From Cynocephalus volans (lineage: Eukaryota > Chordata > Mammalia > Dermoptera > Cynocephalidae): a stretch of 64,000 nucleotides of DNA. Of this stretch, positions 37,441 through 49,263 are shown in pieces (the stretch's first letter is position 1; every line of letters begins with the position of its first letter). Both the position numbers and the translations under genes were made by a program. The notes below the pieces were generated by a model. It searched no databases. It saw only the letters and a program-made list of their open reading frames with translations, and was not told the DNA's origin. Location of the stretch: assembly GCF_027409185.1 (NCBI RefSeq), contig NC_084463.1:114644133-114708132 (forward strand), given 5' to 3'.

Positions 37441-40400
37441 TACACATGTATGAGATTTTCTCCCTGTACCAGGTTGTAGGTACCAGGTTGCCAGGTTGTA
37501 GGATATGTCATGTCTATCTTCAGTTTTGCTGGAAAATGCCAAATCGTTTTTCAAAGTTTGAAAGTAGTTCCAATCTATACCTGCCTCCCTCTCCCAAAAT
37601 GGGATATGTATGTATTATACACTTTTTAATAATTTAGGGTTATCACATTAAGCATACTGAAGTTGAAAACTCAAGTAGGTTTTGGTTATCATCCCAAATG
37701 ACCTGAGGCTAGTCATTGGCCATGGATTTCTGACTGTGAAGCAGGACCTGGGTTTGCATCTAGCGAGAAAAATTCTACCTATGCCACAGGTGGATGTGGT
37801 AAGCCCTCTTATGGTTGCTGAAATAAGTTGATACCATACAGATGAGATTAGACTTTTACCAATATCTACTTCCAGTCTGCCTAATTTAAATGATAGAATT
37901 CTTTACTTTTCTATAGGTAAAAGAAATTCTGCACCCAATACTGAGTTTACAGTTAACTTCTTCCCTCTGTCTTTTTATTGTCTGATAAAGTTCTATACGG
38001 TTTTTTTTTAAACATTCTTTCTATTTGATGGGCACACACGTCTTTCATTTGAATTTTACAGATCTCTCATACTTTTATCTGAATCTGTATTCTCAATCCT
38101 TAAATGCCAATGATAAACGTTTAATTCCATCCTTAACTTAAAGATGATCTTATTATGGGCATGGGCATCTATTATATTTTATAACCTCTGTAATACAGGT
38201 TATATAATTTTTACTGCTGAAACTATAAAGAAAATAATGTCAGTGATTAGTAGAAGTTGCTTAGGCCCTCAAATCAATTTGAGACTATTGAAATAGTGGT
38301 CAGTTTTGGGAGAAAGAGAGTTTTTTTCCCTTTGGGATAATTTATTTTAAATTGAGACATTATTTTCAATTTTAAATGACAGGAAAACATCTGGCTTTTT
38401 TTTATTAGTGATTAAAACTTGAACAGGAAGATAAAGACTGAATTACCTTTATATTTATCTTAAGTTGTGATATACTTTGACATCTATTTAACTTAAAAAC
38501 AAACCAATTTTATTTAACTGAAAGTGTTGTTCTTTTAATAAAATAATTTTTAAAATAAAAATGCCTCAAATGCAAGCTTATTATGTTATTTATATTGTTC
38601 CTTTTGGCAGTATGATGATTTTTATTAAATTTGACCAAAATATCTTCCAAATATTCCTATTTTATTTATTGATATGAGAATGAGTAAGTCAAACACCTTG
38701 AACAAAATTAAGATAGTAGCCAATTAGGGTACTTCTTACTAAAATAAAATTCTGATTTGTGAAGAATATTGTTAGATAGTGAAAATATAAAATTTTTTAT
38801 AGGTGGAAAATTACTAATTTTTGACTGCCTAAATGCTTACTTAAATAAATTTATAGTAAATTGATAATGCTATGTTCAATTGATTTGAATTATTTGAACC
38901 TTGAATACAGTATGAAAGTTTTATTCTAAAGTATTTAAAAGTATACTTTATACACTTTTGAAAAATATATTTAAATGGTTGAAAAATATTTAAGTGGTTG
39001 AAAATCAGTGGGAAATATGAAGCTACAGTGCTAAATGCTGCTAGTGAAACATGCATTCATTAAATATCAAGCATTAAACTTCTGAAGATTTTCCTGGAAA
39101 TTTGATTGGTTTTGCCATCACCCAAGGATATTTCAAGGTCATTTGATGAACCATACCTGGGGTGTACCAAGAACAGGTGAAAGTTTTGGGGGGAATTTTC
39201 CAGTTGACTCATAATTTGAAATACAATGACAGTTTATGGAGCTACAAAAAATAGGCCTGGGGTTGCCACTGTTTCTGTTTTATTTGCTTGAGAAACAGAT
39301 TTCTTGTTGCTTCTTCTTTCACAGATCATATGGATGACATAGAATTCAATTTATTTATTAGCATGTAATTTTAAGATTATAATTCTAAAGGCAAAATGGA
39401 TGCTAATTGGAACTACTATTAGGATTTTACTCATCAGATCACCACATAATTTCCTTTTTTGAGTAATGCAAAATATGTACTTTTTTATTATATAGATTCA
39501 GAAAGTTTCTGAATAGATATATTTTCTTCTAAAACTGAACTCAGAATTTTATTTCTGTGATAGTAACTTGAAAGTATGTAGTTTCCCTTTTCATTTTGTT
39601 TTATTGAAATTATATTGTGGTGGTGTTTTTGGTAAAGAAATTAAAATTTTTACTTTCATTTGTTTCCACCATAGGGAAAACAAATATTTTCAAGAACTTA
39701 GAGATTTGAATTTAAAATATTTTTCATATATCAAGCAATCTCTCAATCTTTTAACTATGGAATCTTCAGAACACCAAAGAGTTACATGTTTTCAAGCTTG
39801 CTTAGAGAAAAATGGACATAGAGAATCCTAGCAACTGAAAGCAAATAGACACACCTCAGTAACTGTGTTTAAGTGCTGTCACTTATGTAAGCAGTTGTCC
39901 TATTTGCTTGGGAACTTTTGTTTAGTAATGTGTTTACAATGGGGTCTTTCAGTGGAGCAGGGCTTCATGACTGAATATGTACTCCGTATTATCTGAGCAC
40001 ATTCTGTATGTATGAATTTTAAGATATGTGTATAGATGTATTTATTGTTATTTGTTACTGACATTTCATCTTATATTTATTTTCTTTCTCAGAAGTATTT
40101 TATTTGTTCATTTTTGATAACTGGCAATAGGTCATTGACTTTGCCTTTTGAATTATGGTGTCTGTGTAGAGTACTGAGTGTGATTCCAGATAAGTTATTA
40201 AAATGAGATCTACATAGCTGATAAACCACATTTCTTGTTTTAAGAGGTAAGTTCAAGCTATTAGAAGTGGAATAATCTGGATTTGTCTGGATTAAAGCCT
40301 ATAACTTCACTGTGCCTTAACTTTCTTAACAGTTACTATGAATCTTATTAAGAATTTAGAAGGTATCATTGAATGTGAAAATAAAATTTAGAGTACTCCA

Positions 40401-41677
40401 AGTATTATGGAATTTTGTTTGTTTCTTAGAGGATCAGAAGTTATCTAGGTGGAAAAACCAGTAGGCAGTAAGAAATGGCAGGTTTAGAGCTTGGAAAGAG
40501 AGAATGAGGTCAGAGATATATTTTAGAAGTTGTTTAATATGTTTCATTGAAGGCCTACAGCATGCTCTTGAGGATTCAGGCTCTGGAATTCATGCAGACC
40601 AAAGATTGGCATCTTCATTGCCTGTGGAGTTAATAGTCCAGTTACTAGCTTCTAGAGAGAGGATTATTTGCTTAGAAGATCATAGTTGAAGCTTGAGAAT
40701 GGATGAGACTGGAACAACAACAACAAAGGAATGTAGATAGGATTTAAAAAATTAAGGATCAGAGTGACTAGGAAATACCTATACTGTATGGGACTGTGGA
40801 AAATTCCTATATTTAGTGGGTGGCATGACAAAGAGGAGTCAGAGAAGAAAACAGAGTCAGAATGGCAGGATGTGGGGAATTTAACATGAAGCTGATTAAA
40901 TTTAAGTTCCAGGATCTCTCATTTGCACAAAGTTCTTCCAAGACTTTGGGAGAAAGGTGTTCACATGGCCTTATGTTTCTGTAGGATTTCCAAAAGTAAA
41001 GTATTTTAAGATTGCTGTTTCTTTGCATTCTTGACTTACACTCATGTCGTGGCATTGGAGTAGCTGCAGTTATTTTTGGGCTTCAGCTAAGTTGAATTGG
41101 GTTTTTATTTAGTTTGGGGGAACATATTTATGTGGTTCATGTTACTTCTGAGTATAGTTAAGTTTTTGCTAGCTGTTCTGGTATGGGGATGACATCTAGG
41201 AATACTCTTGTTACCTACTGTGCTAATTCACTTAGTGTTATGACACAAAGATGTAAGGCCAGAGATCATATGGTGATATGAACATGTCCTACAGTGATAG
41301 ACACTAGAAGTATGTTGTAGGGTAAGAAAATAAAATCTGAGATACACAGAGCCAGAAGTTAGTCTGGAGAAAATTCTTTGAAATCTGATAGGTTATAAAT
41401 AAAAGAAATGATATGTTTGCTTAAATTTGACAACAATACTAAAATTTTATATGATATTTTATATGATATTACCAGTATCAGTTTATGAACCTAAAACAAA
41501 GTGATAATTGTCTTTTGGAAATTTTAAAAATCTATTTCTTTATAGAAAATCTTACATATTGTTGCCAAGGTGATCACAAAAGATATGCAATAAAAATGTA
41601 GGAAAAGTATTCTACGAGTGTGTTGGGGAGTTTGATTAAATTATTTTTATTTTTCTAGATTTTTGTGATGTTTGTAA
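37441..41677. other. Intronic stretch, no gene seen
   Basis: Mostly AT-rich single-copy-looking intron. The first 120 bases still carry L1-like scraps (37445-37600). An 87-codon frame at 39568-39831 has no recognisable homologue and no exon signals. Nothing else is supported. Confidence 0.5.
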
Positions 41678-42871
41678 TGCTGTGATTTTTTTCTTTTAAT
41701 GTTTATTTGCAGATATTTGTGGGGTACAGTGTGTTGTTTCACTACATCCTTACACTATACATTGATTTGCTTAAGGTAGATAGCATAGCTTTGTATCCAT
41801 CAATCCACCACTTCCTCTGCCCCCGCCACCTAACCCTCTCTCCCCTCCCCGCCACGCAACCCTCTCTCCCCTCCCAGCCTCTTGTAATCATTATTCTACT
41901 CCCCACTTCTATGAGAACTACTTTTTTTTGTTTGTTTTGTTTTTTAGCTTTCATGTATGAGAGAGATAATGTGGTATTTCTCTTTCTGTGCCTGGCTTAC
42001 TTCATGTAACATAAATGTCTCCGGTTCCATCCATGTTTCTGCAAATGACAGTATTTCATATTTTTAATAGCCAAATAGTATTCCATTGTGTATATATACC
42101 ATAGTTGTTTTTTTTTTTTTTACCCATTCATCTGTCGATGGGTATTTAGTTTGATTCCATCTCTTGGCTATTGTGAATAGTGTTACAATGAAAATGAGAG
42201 TGCATGTGTCTTTTCAACATATTGATTTAATTTCAGTGGGTATATACCCAGTAGTGATTGTTGACTCATAAGGTAGTTCAATTTTTACTTCTGTGAGGAC
42301 CCTTCATACTGTTTTCCACAATGGCTGTACCTGTTTACATTCCCACCAGCAATGCATGAGAGTTCCCTTTTTTCTGCATCCTTGCCAGCATTTGTTATTT
42401 TTTGTTAATAGCCATCCTAACTGGAGTGAGATGATATCTCATTGTGGTTTTAATTTGCATTCCCTGATGATTGGTGATATTGAGCATTTTTTCATGTGCC
42501 CGTTGGTCATTTGTATGTCTTCTTTTGATAAATGTCTGTTCTGGTCCTTTCCCATTTTATAATTGGGTTATTTGGTTTTGTGCTGATGAGTTCTTTGAGT
42601 TCCTTATATATTTTGGTTATTAGCCCCTTGTCTGATGTGTAGTTTGCCAACACTTCCTGCCATTCAGTGATTGTCTCCTCACTTCGTTGATTGTGTCCTT
42701 TGCTACGCAGAACCTTTTAGTTCGATATAGTTCCATTTGTCTATTTTTGCTTCAGTTGCCTGGGCCTTCATAGTCTTGATCATAAGAGTGCTACCCATTC
42801 CCATTTTGTGTAATATTTTCTCTGTGCTTTCTTCTAGTAGTTTCATAGTTTCGAGTCTTAAATTTAGTTTA

Positions 42872-42896
42872 GTTTTTTTTTTTTTTGCTAGTTCAG
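42872..42896 (-). mobile_element. Tiny poly(A)-tailed insertion
   Basis: A 25-bp block (T-run followed by GCTAGTTCAG) is flanked by AATTTAGTTTA at 42861-42871 and 42897-42907. This is the footprint of an extremely truncated retroinsertion. It could also be a local slippage product. Confidence 0.5.
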
Positions 42897-42915
42897 AATT
42901 TAGTTTAATTCATTT

Positions 42916-45273
42916 TTAAAAAATCTTAATGATAGTACTTTATATTTGTAAGGTGCTTTGTAGTTGCTTTTTTAAAATTAACTTTTTACTATGATAATTT
43001 TAATATGTATAGAATCCAGCTACAGCAATCAACAACTCACGGCCAATCTTATTTTATTTGTACCCCCCACCTACTTTCTGCCTTCCTCCTGGATTATTCT
43101 GAGTAAATCCCAGTATCATAGCATTAATCTGTATATATTTTAGTATGTGTCTCAAAAAGATAAGAACTCTTTTGTAAAAGACATTAACTGCAGTATATAA
43201 TCACATTTTAAAAATCAATAATAATTCTTTAATATAATCAAGTATTAAACATAATTTTTCCAATTTCTCCCCCTCCCTCCTCTTTCTAACAATCGATTTG
43301 TTTACTTCAGGATCCAAACAAGTTCTGCTTGTTGCATTGGCTACCATGTCAGCTGTTGCTTAAGTTTCTTTTAATCTATAGGTTTCCCCTTGTCTACTTA
43401 TTTCCCCTTTACCCTAATAAGTTATGCCAGGTCTGGATTTGCTGGCTCCATACCAGTAGTGTCATTTAACATGTTCTACCATCTAGTGCATTTCCTGATG
43501 ATTGGTTGCTGGATCCTGAGGCTTGGTCTTGCTCAGTTTAGATTTGGCTTCAGAGGTATATGTTTTTACTGCAGGAGGCCCATTATGTCTGATTGTCTCT
43601 CTGTGACATTAACAGGCATTGATGATCATTTGCTAGATCCATTATTTCAATAGGGGTTTGCAAAATACCTTATTCTAATCATTTTATTCCCTCTTTATTT
43701 ACTAGCTGGGATACTTCAATAGACAGAAATATTCCCTCCTCAGCTCTTTATGGTTACCCTGAGGAATAATTCATATAGGAAAGACAGGATAAATGCTTGA
43801 CTCTTTTATTTACTAGTTTTGGAAAAATGAATTATTTCTCTATCATCTTTCAAAGAAACTGAGATTTGTTTGCTTTTGTTTCATTGCCATTATGGTTTTT
43901 TGTGGTGGTAAGATTTAGTTTCTTTTTCTTTCTTGTTTGCATTTTTGTTCTACCAGTGTGTTTTGTTCTTTCTTGTGTATTAATGGTAGTGATTGTCGTT
44001 TTTCAGATTCCAGATGCAGGACTTCCTTGAGAATTTCTTGCAGGGCTGGCTGTGTGGTGGTGAACATCTGCAGTTTTTGTTTGTCTAGGAAATATACTAT
44101 TTATCCCTCATTTCTGAAGGATAGCTTTGCTGGGTATAATATCTTGGCTGGCAGTTTTTTTCTTTTAGTATTTAGAATATAGCATCCCATTTTCTTCTGG
44201 CCTGTAGAGTTTCTGTTGAGAAGTCTGCTGTAAGTCTGATAGGTGACTTGATGCTTTTCTCTTGCTTTTTTAAAAGAGTCTCTCTTTGTCTTTGAGCTTT
44301 GCCAGTTGACTATAATGTGTCTTGGAGAGGATATTTTTGGGTTGCATCTGTTTGAGGATCTTTGAGCCTCCTGGATCTATAGGTGTGTGTCTCTCCCTAT
44401 GCTTGGGAAGTTTTCCATTATTATTTTGTTGAATAGGTTTTCCATGCCTTTTCCTTTCTCCTCCCTTCCTGGAAAATCCATGACTCAAATAATTGTATGC
44501 TTGAGGTGGTCTGCTATCTCCCTTAGATTTTCTTCATTTTTTAAAATTATTTTTTCCTTTTTTTTTTTTTGTCCACTTGGGTTATTTAAAAAAAAATTGT
44601 CTTCAAGATCAGAAATTCTTTCTTCTGCTCGTTCTAGCCTGTTGCTTAAGCTCTCAGTTGTATTTTTTTATTTTGTTGAGTGAATCAGTTCCTAGAATTA
44701 TGCTGCTTTCTTTTTTAAGGTATTAATCTTTTTGTAAATTTCCTCCTTTCTATCCTGGATTCTTTTTCTTGTTTCATTATGTTGTCTGAGTCTTCTTGTA
44801 TCTCAGTGAGTTTTCTTGAGATTATTGCTCAGAATTCCTTCTCAGTCATTTGAAGAATTTCCTGCTCTATAGAGTCTGTAGGGTCTGGTATTTGAGAATT
44901 ACTGTAACATTTTGGTGGTGTCATATTTTCTTGGATTTTTGTATTTATAGTCTCTGCGTTGATGTCTGGTCATGTGGTAGAGCAGTTGCTTCTTTTGTCA
45001 CTCTGGAGTGGGCTTTGAGGAGAGTGACTTCATCTTCTCTTCCTGGTCTCCATAGGTGACACTTCTTGTGTCAGTGCAGTCGAGTGTCTGGCAGGCCACC
45101 TGCACGGTGCCTGTGGCTACTACTGTGGTGGTGAGTTGCTTTTGTTGCAGCCGTATAGCTGTAGCTGTGGCGGTTGCTGTGGTGGGCCACCCACATGGAA
45201 GTGGTGTTTTTGGTGTGCTCCTTGCCTATTTCCAGGTGGGGGCTACTGCCCTTGGCTCTTGCCTAGAATCTCC
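42916..45273 (-). mobile_element. Half-L1 (HAL1-like) element, ORF1 only
   Basis: A 2.36-kb unit with perfect 14-bp TSD AGTTTAATTCATTT at 42902-42915 and 45274-45287. On the minus strand: a 5' UTR-like part (45273 to ~44880), a frameshifted ORF1 (~44880-43990, with fragments such as LAKLKDKERLF and LDKQKLQMFTTTQPALQEILK) and then about 0.95 kb of non-ORF2 sequence ending in a short A-tail. That 3' part resembles an ancient dispersed mammalian repeat. ORF1-only L1 derivatives are known as HAL1. The ORF1 C-terminus is close to that of the young L1 at 33769, so it may be lineage-specific and not an ancient HAL1. Confidence 0.72.
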
Positions 45274-45287
45274 AGTTTAATTCATTT

Positions 45288-47445
45288 AAATAAAGCAGCT
45301 GAAAGTACGTCTTTCATCTACCTTATGAAGTTATGATTTTATTTTATTTTTTGTTGAAACATAGTTGATTGTATGTATCTGTGGGGTATGGAGTTGAATA
45401 TTAATATCTGTGTGCAATATGTGATGCTCAAATCAGGATACATTTAACATTATGCAATGTAGTCATATTTCATGGCCCTTTACTGATTCCTCCCTCATAC
45501 ACACTCCCCCTCTCGCTTTCCCACCTTTGGTAACCTCTGTTCTGTTCTTTCCTTTTGAAAGTTCAATGTATTATTGTGATTGTTGTATCTTTCCTTTTTT
45601 ATTTGTTTATTTTTTTACCTCCCATTTATGAGTGAGGACATGTGGTATTTCTTTTCCTGTGCCAAGGTTATTTCATTCAACACAATTTTCTTTAAGTTCA
45701 TCCATGTTACTGCAAATGGCAGGACTTCATTCTTTTTTATGGCAGAGTAATATTCTGTTGTGTAAATATACCACATTTTCCTTTTCCAGTCATCTGACGA
45801 TGGACATTTACATTGATTCCCACTCTTGGCTATTGCAAATAGAGCTGTGATAAACACAGGAGTACAGGTATCCCTTTGACATGATTTTCATTCCTTTGGG
45901 TATACACCTAGCAGTGAAATTGCTGGATCTTTTGGCATTTCTATCTGCATTGTTTGAGGAATCTTTGTGCTGTTTTAATGGCTGCACCAATTTACAGTCC
46001 CACCAACAGTGTAGGAGGATCCCCCTTTCTCCACGTGCTCATCACATTTGTTATTTTTTATCTTTTTGATAATAGCAATCTAAATGGGGTGAGATGATAT
46101 CACAATATGGTTTTGATTTGCATTTCCCTGATGCTGAGTGATGTTGAGCATTTTTTCCTGTGTCTGTTGGCCACCTGTACGTCTTCCTTTGAGAAATGCC
46201 TGTTCAGCCCCTTTGCCCATTTTTTAATGAGGTTATTATTATTTTTTTTTCCCCTAAGTAGTTGTTGAGTTCCTTGTATATTATGGATATTAATCTCTTG
46301 TTGAATACATAGTTTTTAAATATTTTCTCCCACTCTGTAGGTTGTCTTCTTTTGCTGTGCAGAAGCTTTTTAGTTTGGTATAACCCCATTTGTGTATTTT
46401 TCCTTTTGTTGCCTGTGCTTTTGAGGTCATATTCATAAAGTTTTTGCCCAGTCCCACTTCCTGAAGTGTTTCTCCTGTTTTCTTTTAGGAGTTTTAGAGT
46501 TTCAGGTTTTATATTTAAGTCTTTAATCCATTTTGAGTTGATTTTGATATATGGCCAGAGGTACAGGTCTAGTTTCATTCTTCCACATATGGATGTCCAG
46601 TTTTTCCGGCACCATTTATTGAAGAGGCAGTCTTTTTCCCAGTGTAATGTTCTTGGTGCCTTTGTCAAACATCAGTTGGCCATAAGTATATAGGTTGATT
46701 TTTGGGTTCTCTATTCTGTACCATTGGTCTGAGTGTCTTTTATGCCAATACCATGCTGTTTTGTTTGCGATAGCTTTGTAGTATAATTCGAAGTCAGGTA
46801 GTGTTTATCTATTTATTATTTCTGCTCAGGATTGCTTTGGCTATTCAGGGTCTTTTATTGTTTGATATGAATGTTAGGATTGTTTTATCTATTTCTGTGA
46901 TGATTATCAGTGGTATTTTGTTGGGGCTTGCATTGAATTTGTAGGTCATCTTGTGAACAAGAAGGATGCCCACTCTCACCACTCCTATTTAACATAGTCT
47001 TGGAAGTAGTAGCCAGAGTAATCAGGCAAGAGAAAGAAATAAAAGGCATCCACATATGAAAAGACAAAGTAAAACTGTCCCTTTTTGTAGATAACATGAT
47101 CCTGTATATAGAAAAGCTTGAAGACTCTACAAAAAACTCTTAGGGTTGATAAATGATTTCAAGATTCAAAATCAACACCTAAAAATCAGTAATGTTTTTA
47201 TACTCCAACAATGTATCAGCAGAAAAAGAAATTAAGAAAGCAAGCCCGTTTACGATAATCATCAAATTAAAATTTAAAAAATACCTAGGAATCAATTTAA
47301 CTGAGGAGGTAAAAGATCTCTACAACAATAATTATGTATCACTGCTGAAAGAAATTAAAGAGGACACAAAAAGATGGAAAGACATTTAATGCTCTTATAT
47401 TGGAAGAATTAACACTGTGAAAATGTCTGTACTACCCATATATAG
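45288..47445 (-). mobile_element. L1 with 5' inversion, nested
   Basis: Antisense L1 3' UTR and ORF2 C-terminal half run from about 45335 to 46947. From 46948 to about 47438 the next upstream part of ORF2 (RT region) appears in sense orientation, again the twin-priming pattern. Some 50 bases of non-L1 sequence (45288-45335) lie between the repeated target motif and the L1 tail, possibly transduced or older flank. The right flank repeats ATTCATTTT, in keeping with a target duplication. Inactive. Confidence 0.72.
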
Positions 47446-49263
47446 GTCTTAAATTCATTTTGAGTTGACTTTTGTGTATGGTGAGAAGTAGGGGTCTAGT
47501 TTCAGTATTCTGCCTGTGGATATCCAGTTTTCCCAGCACCATTTATTGAAGAGGCTGTCCTTTCCCTAGTATATATTTTTGGCTTTGTTGAAAATCAGCT
47601 GTAAAAGTGTTGTTGAAAATCAGTTGGCTGTAAAAGAATGGATTTATTTCTGGGCTCTCTGTTATGTTCCAATTGTCAGTTTGTCTTTTTATCTAAGTAA
47701 CATGCTGGTTTGGTTACTATAGCTTTAGAATATATTTTGAAGTCAGGTAGTGTGATGCCTCCAACTTTGTTCTTTTTGTTTAAGATTGTTTTTGCTATAT
47801 GAGGTCTTTTGTGGTTCCGTATCAATTTTAAGAACATTTTTTTTCTATTTCTGTGAAGAATGTCATTCGAATTTTGATAGAATTGCATTGAATCTGTAGG
47901 TTGCTTTGTGTAATATGGACGTTTTGATATTCATTCTTTTAACCCATTAACAGGGATATGTTTGCATTTATTTGTATCATCTTCAGTTTTTTTCACTAAT
48001 GCTTTATAGTTTTCATTGTAGAGGTCTTTTACCTCCTTGGTTAAATTTACTCCTAGGTATTTCATTTTTTTGGTAGCTATTGGGAATGAGATTACTTTCT
48101 TGACTTCATGTTCAGATATTTTGTTATTAGCATATAGGAGCACTATTGGTTTTTGTGTGTTGAGTTTGTATCCTGCCACTATACTGAATTTATTTATTAG
48201 TTCTAGTAATTTTTGGTGAAGTCTTTAGGGTTTTCTATTTATATAATCATGTCATCTGCAAATAAGGATACGTGGACTTCTTCCTTTCCAATTTGGCTGG
48301 TTTTATTGCTTTCTCTTGCCATATTGCACTGGCTAGAACTTCCAACACTGTATTGAATAACAGTGGGGAAAGTAGGCATGTTTGTCTTTTTTCAGATCTT
48401 AGAGGAAAGGTCTTCAATTTTTGTCCATTCAATATATTAGCTATGGGTTTGCCATATATGGCCTTAATTATGTTGAGGTATATTCCTTCTACATCTAATT
48501 TGTTGAGCGTTTTTATCATGAATGAGTGTTAGATTTTATCAAATGCTTTCTCTGTGTCTATTGAAATGATCATATGGTTGTTTCTCCTTCATTCTGTTGA
48601 TGTGATGTATTCCATTTATTAATTTGCACAAGTTGAACCGTACTTGCATTCCTTGGATAAATCCCACTTGATTGTGGGGAATGATATTCTTAGTATGTTG
48701 TTGAATTTGGTTCACTAGTATTTTGTTGGGGGTTTTCTCATCTGTGTTCATTAGGGATATTGGTCTCTAGTTTTCTTATTTTGTTGTGTCTTTGTCTGGT
48801 ATTTGTATGAGGGTAATGCTGGCCTCATAGAATGTGTTTGGAGGTATTATCGCCTCTTCAGTTTTCAGAAATTTGAGAAGAATTGGTATTCTTGAAATGT
48901 TTGGGAGAATTTGGCAGTGAAGCCAGCTGGTCCTGGGGTTTTCTTTGTTGGGAGACTTTTTATTACTGTTTCATCTTATTACTTGTTATTGGTCTGTTTA
49001 GGCTTTCTAAATCTTCATAATTCAACCTTGGTAAGTTGTATGTGTCTAGGAATTTATATATTCCTTCATGTTTTTTAAATTTATTAATGGATAGTTGCTC
49101 ATGATAGGCTCTTATGATCCTTTCTGTTTCTGTGGCATCATTGGCTTTCTCTAGTAACATATTTTGATTTCTCGCTATTTATTTTTTGTAGGTCTGTTAT
49201 AGGTTTTGGTGTTGTGGTTACTATGAGGTTTACAAAAAATGTTATACTTACAACAGAGTATTT

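Noticed and set aside
39568..39831. Possible unannotated 87-codon exon on the + strand
   Set aside because: No recognisable homologue, no convincing splice sites and AT-rich codon content; within chance expectation.
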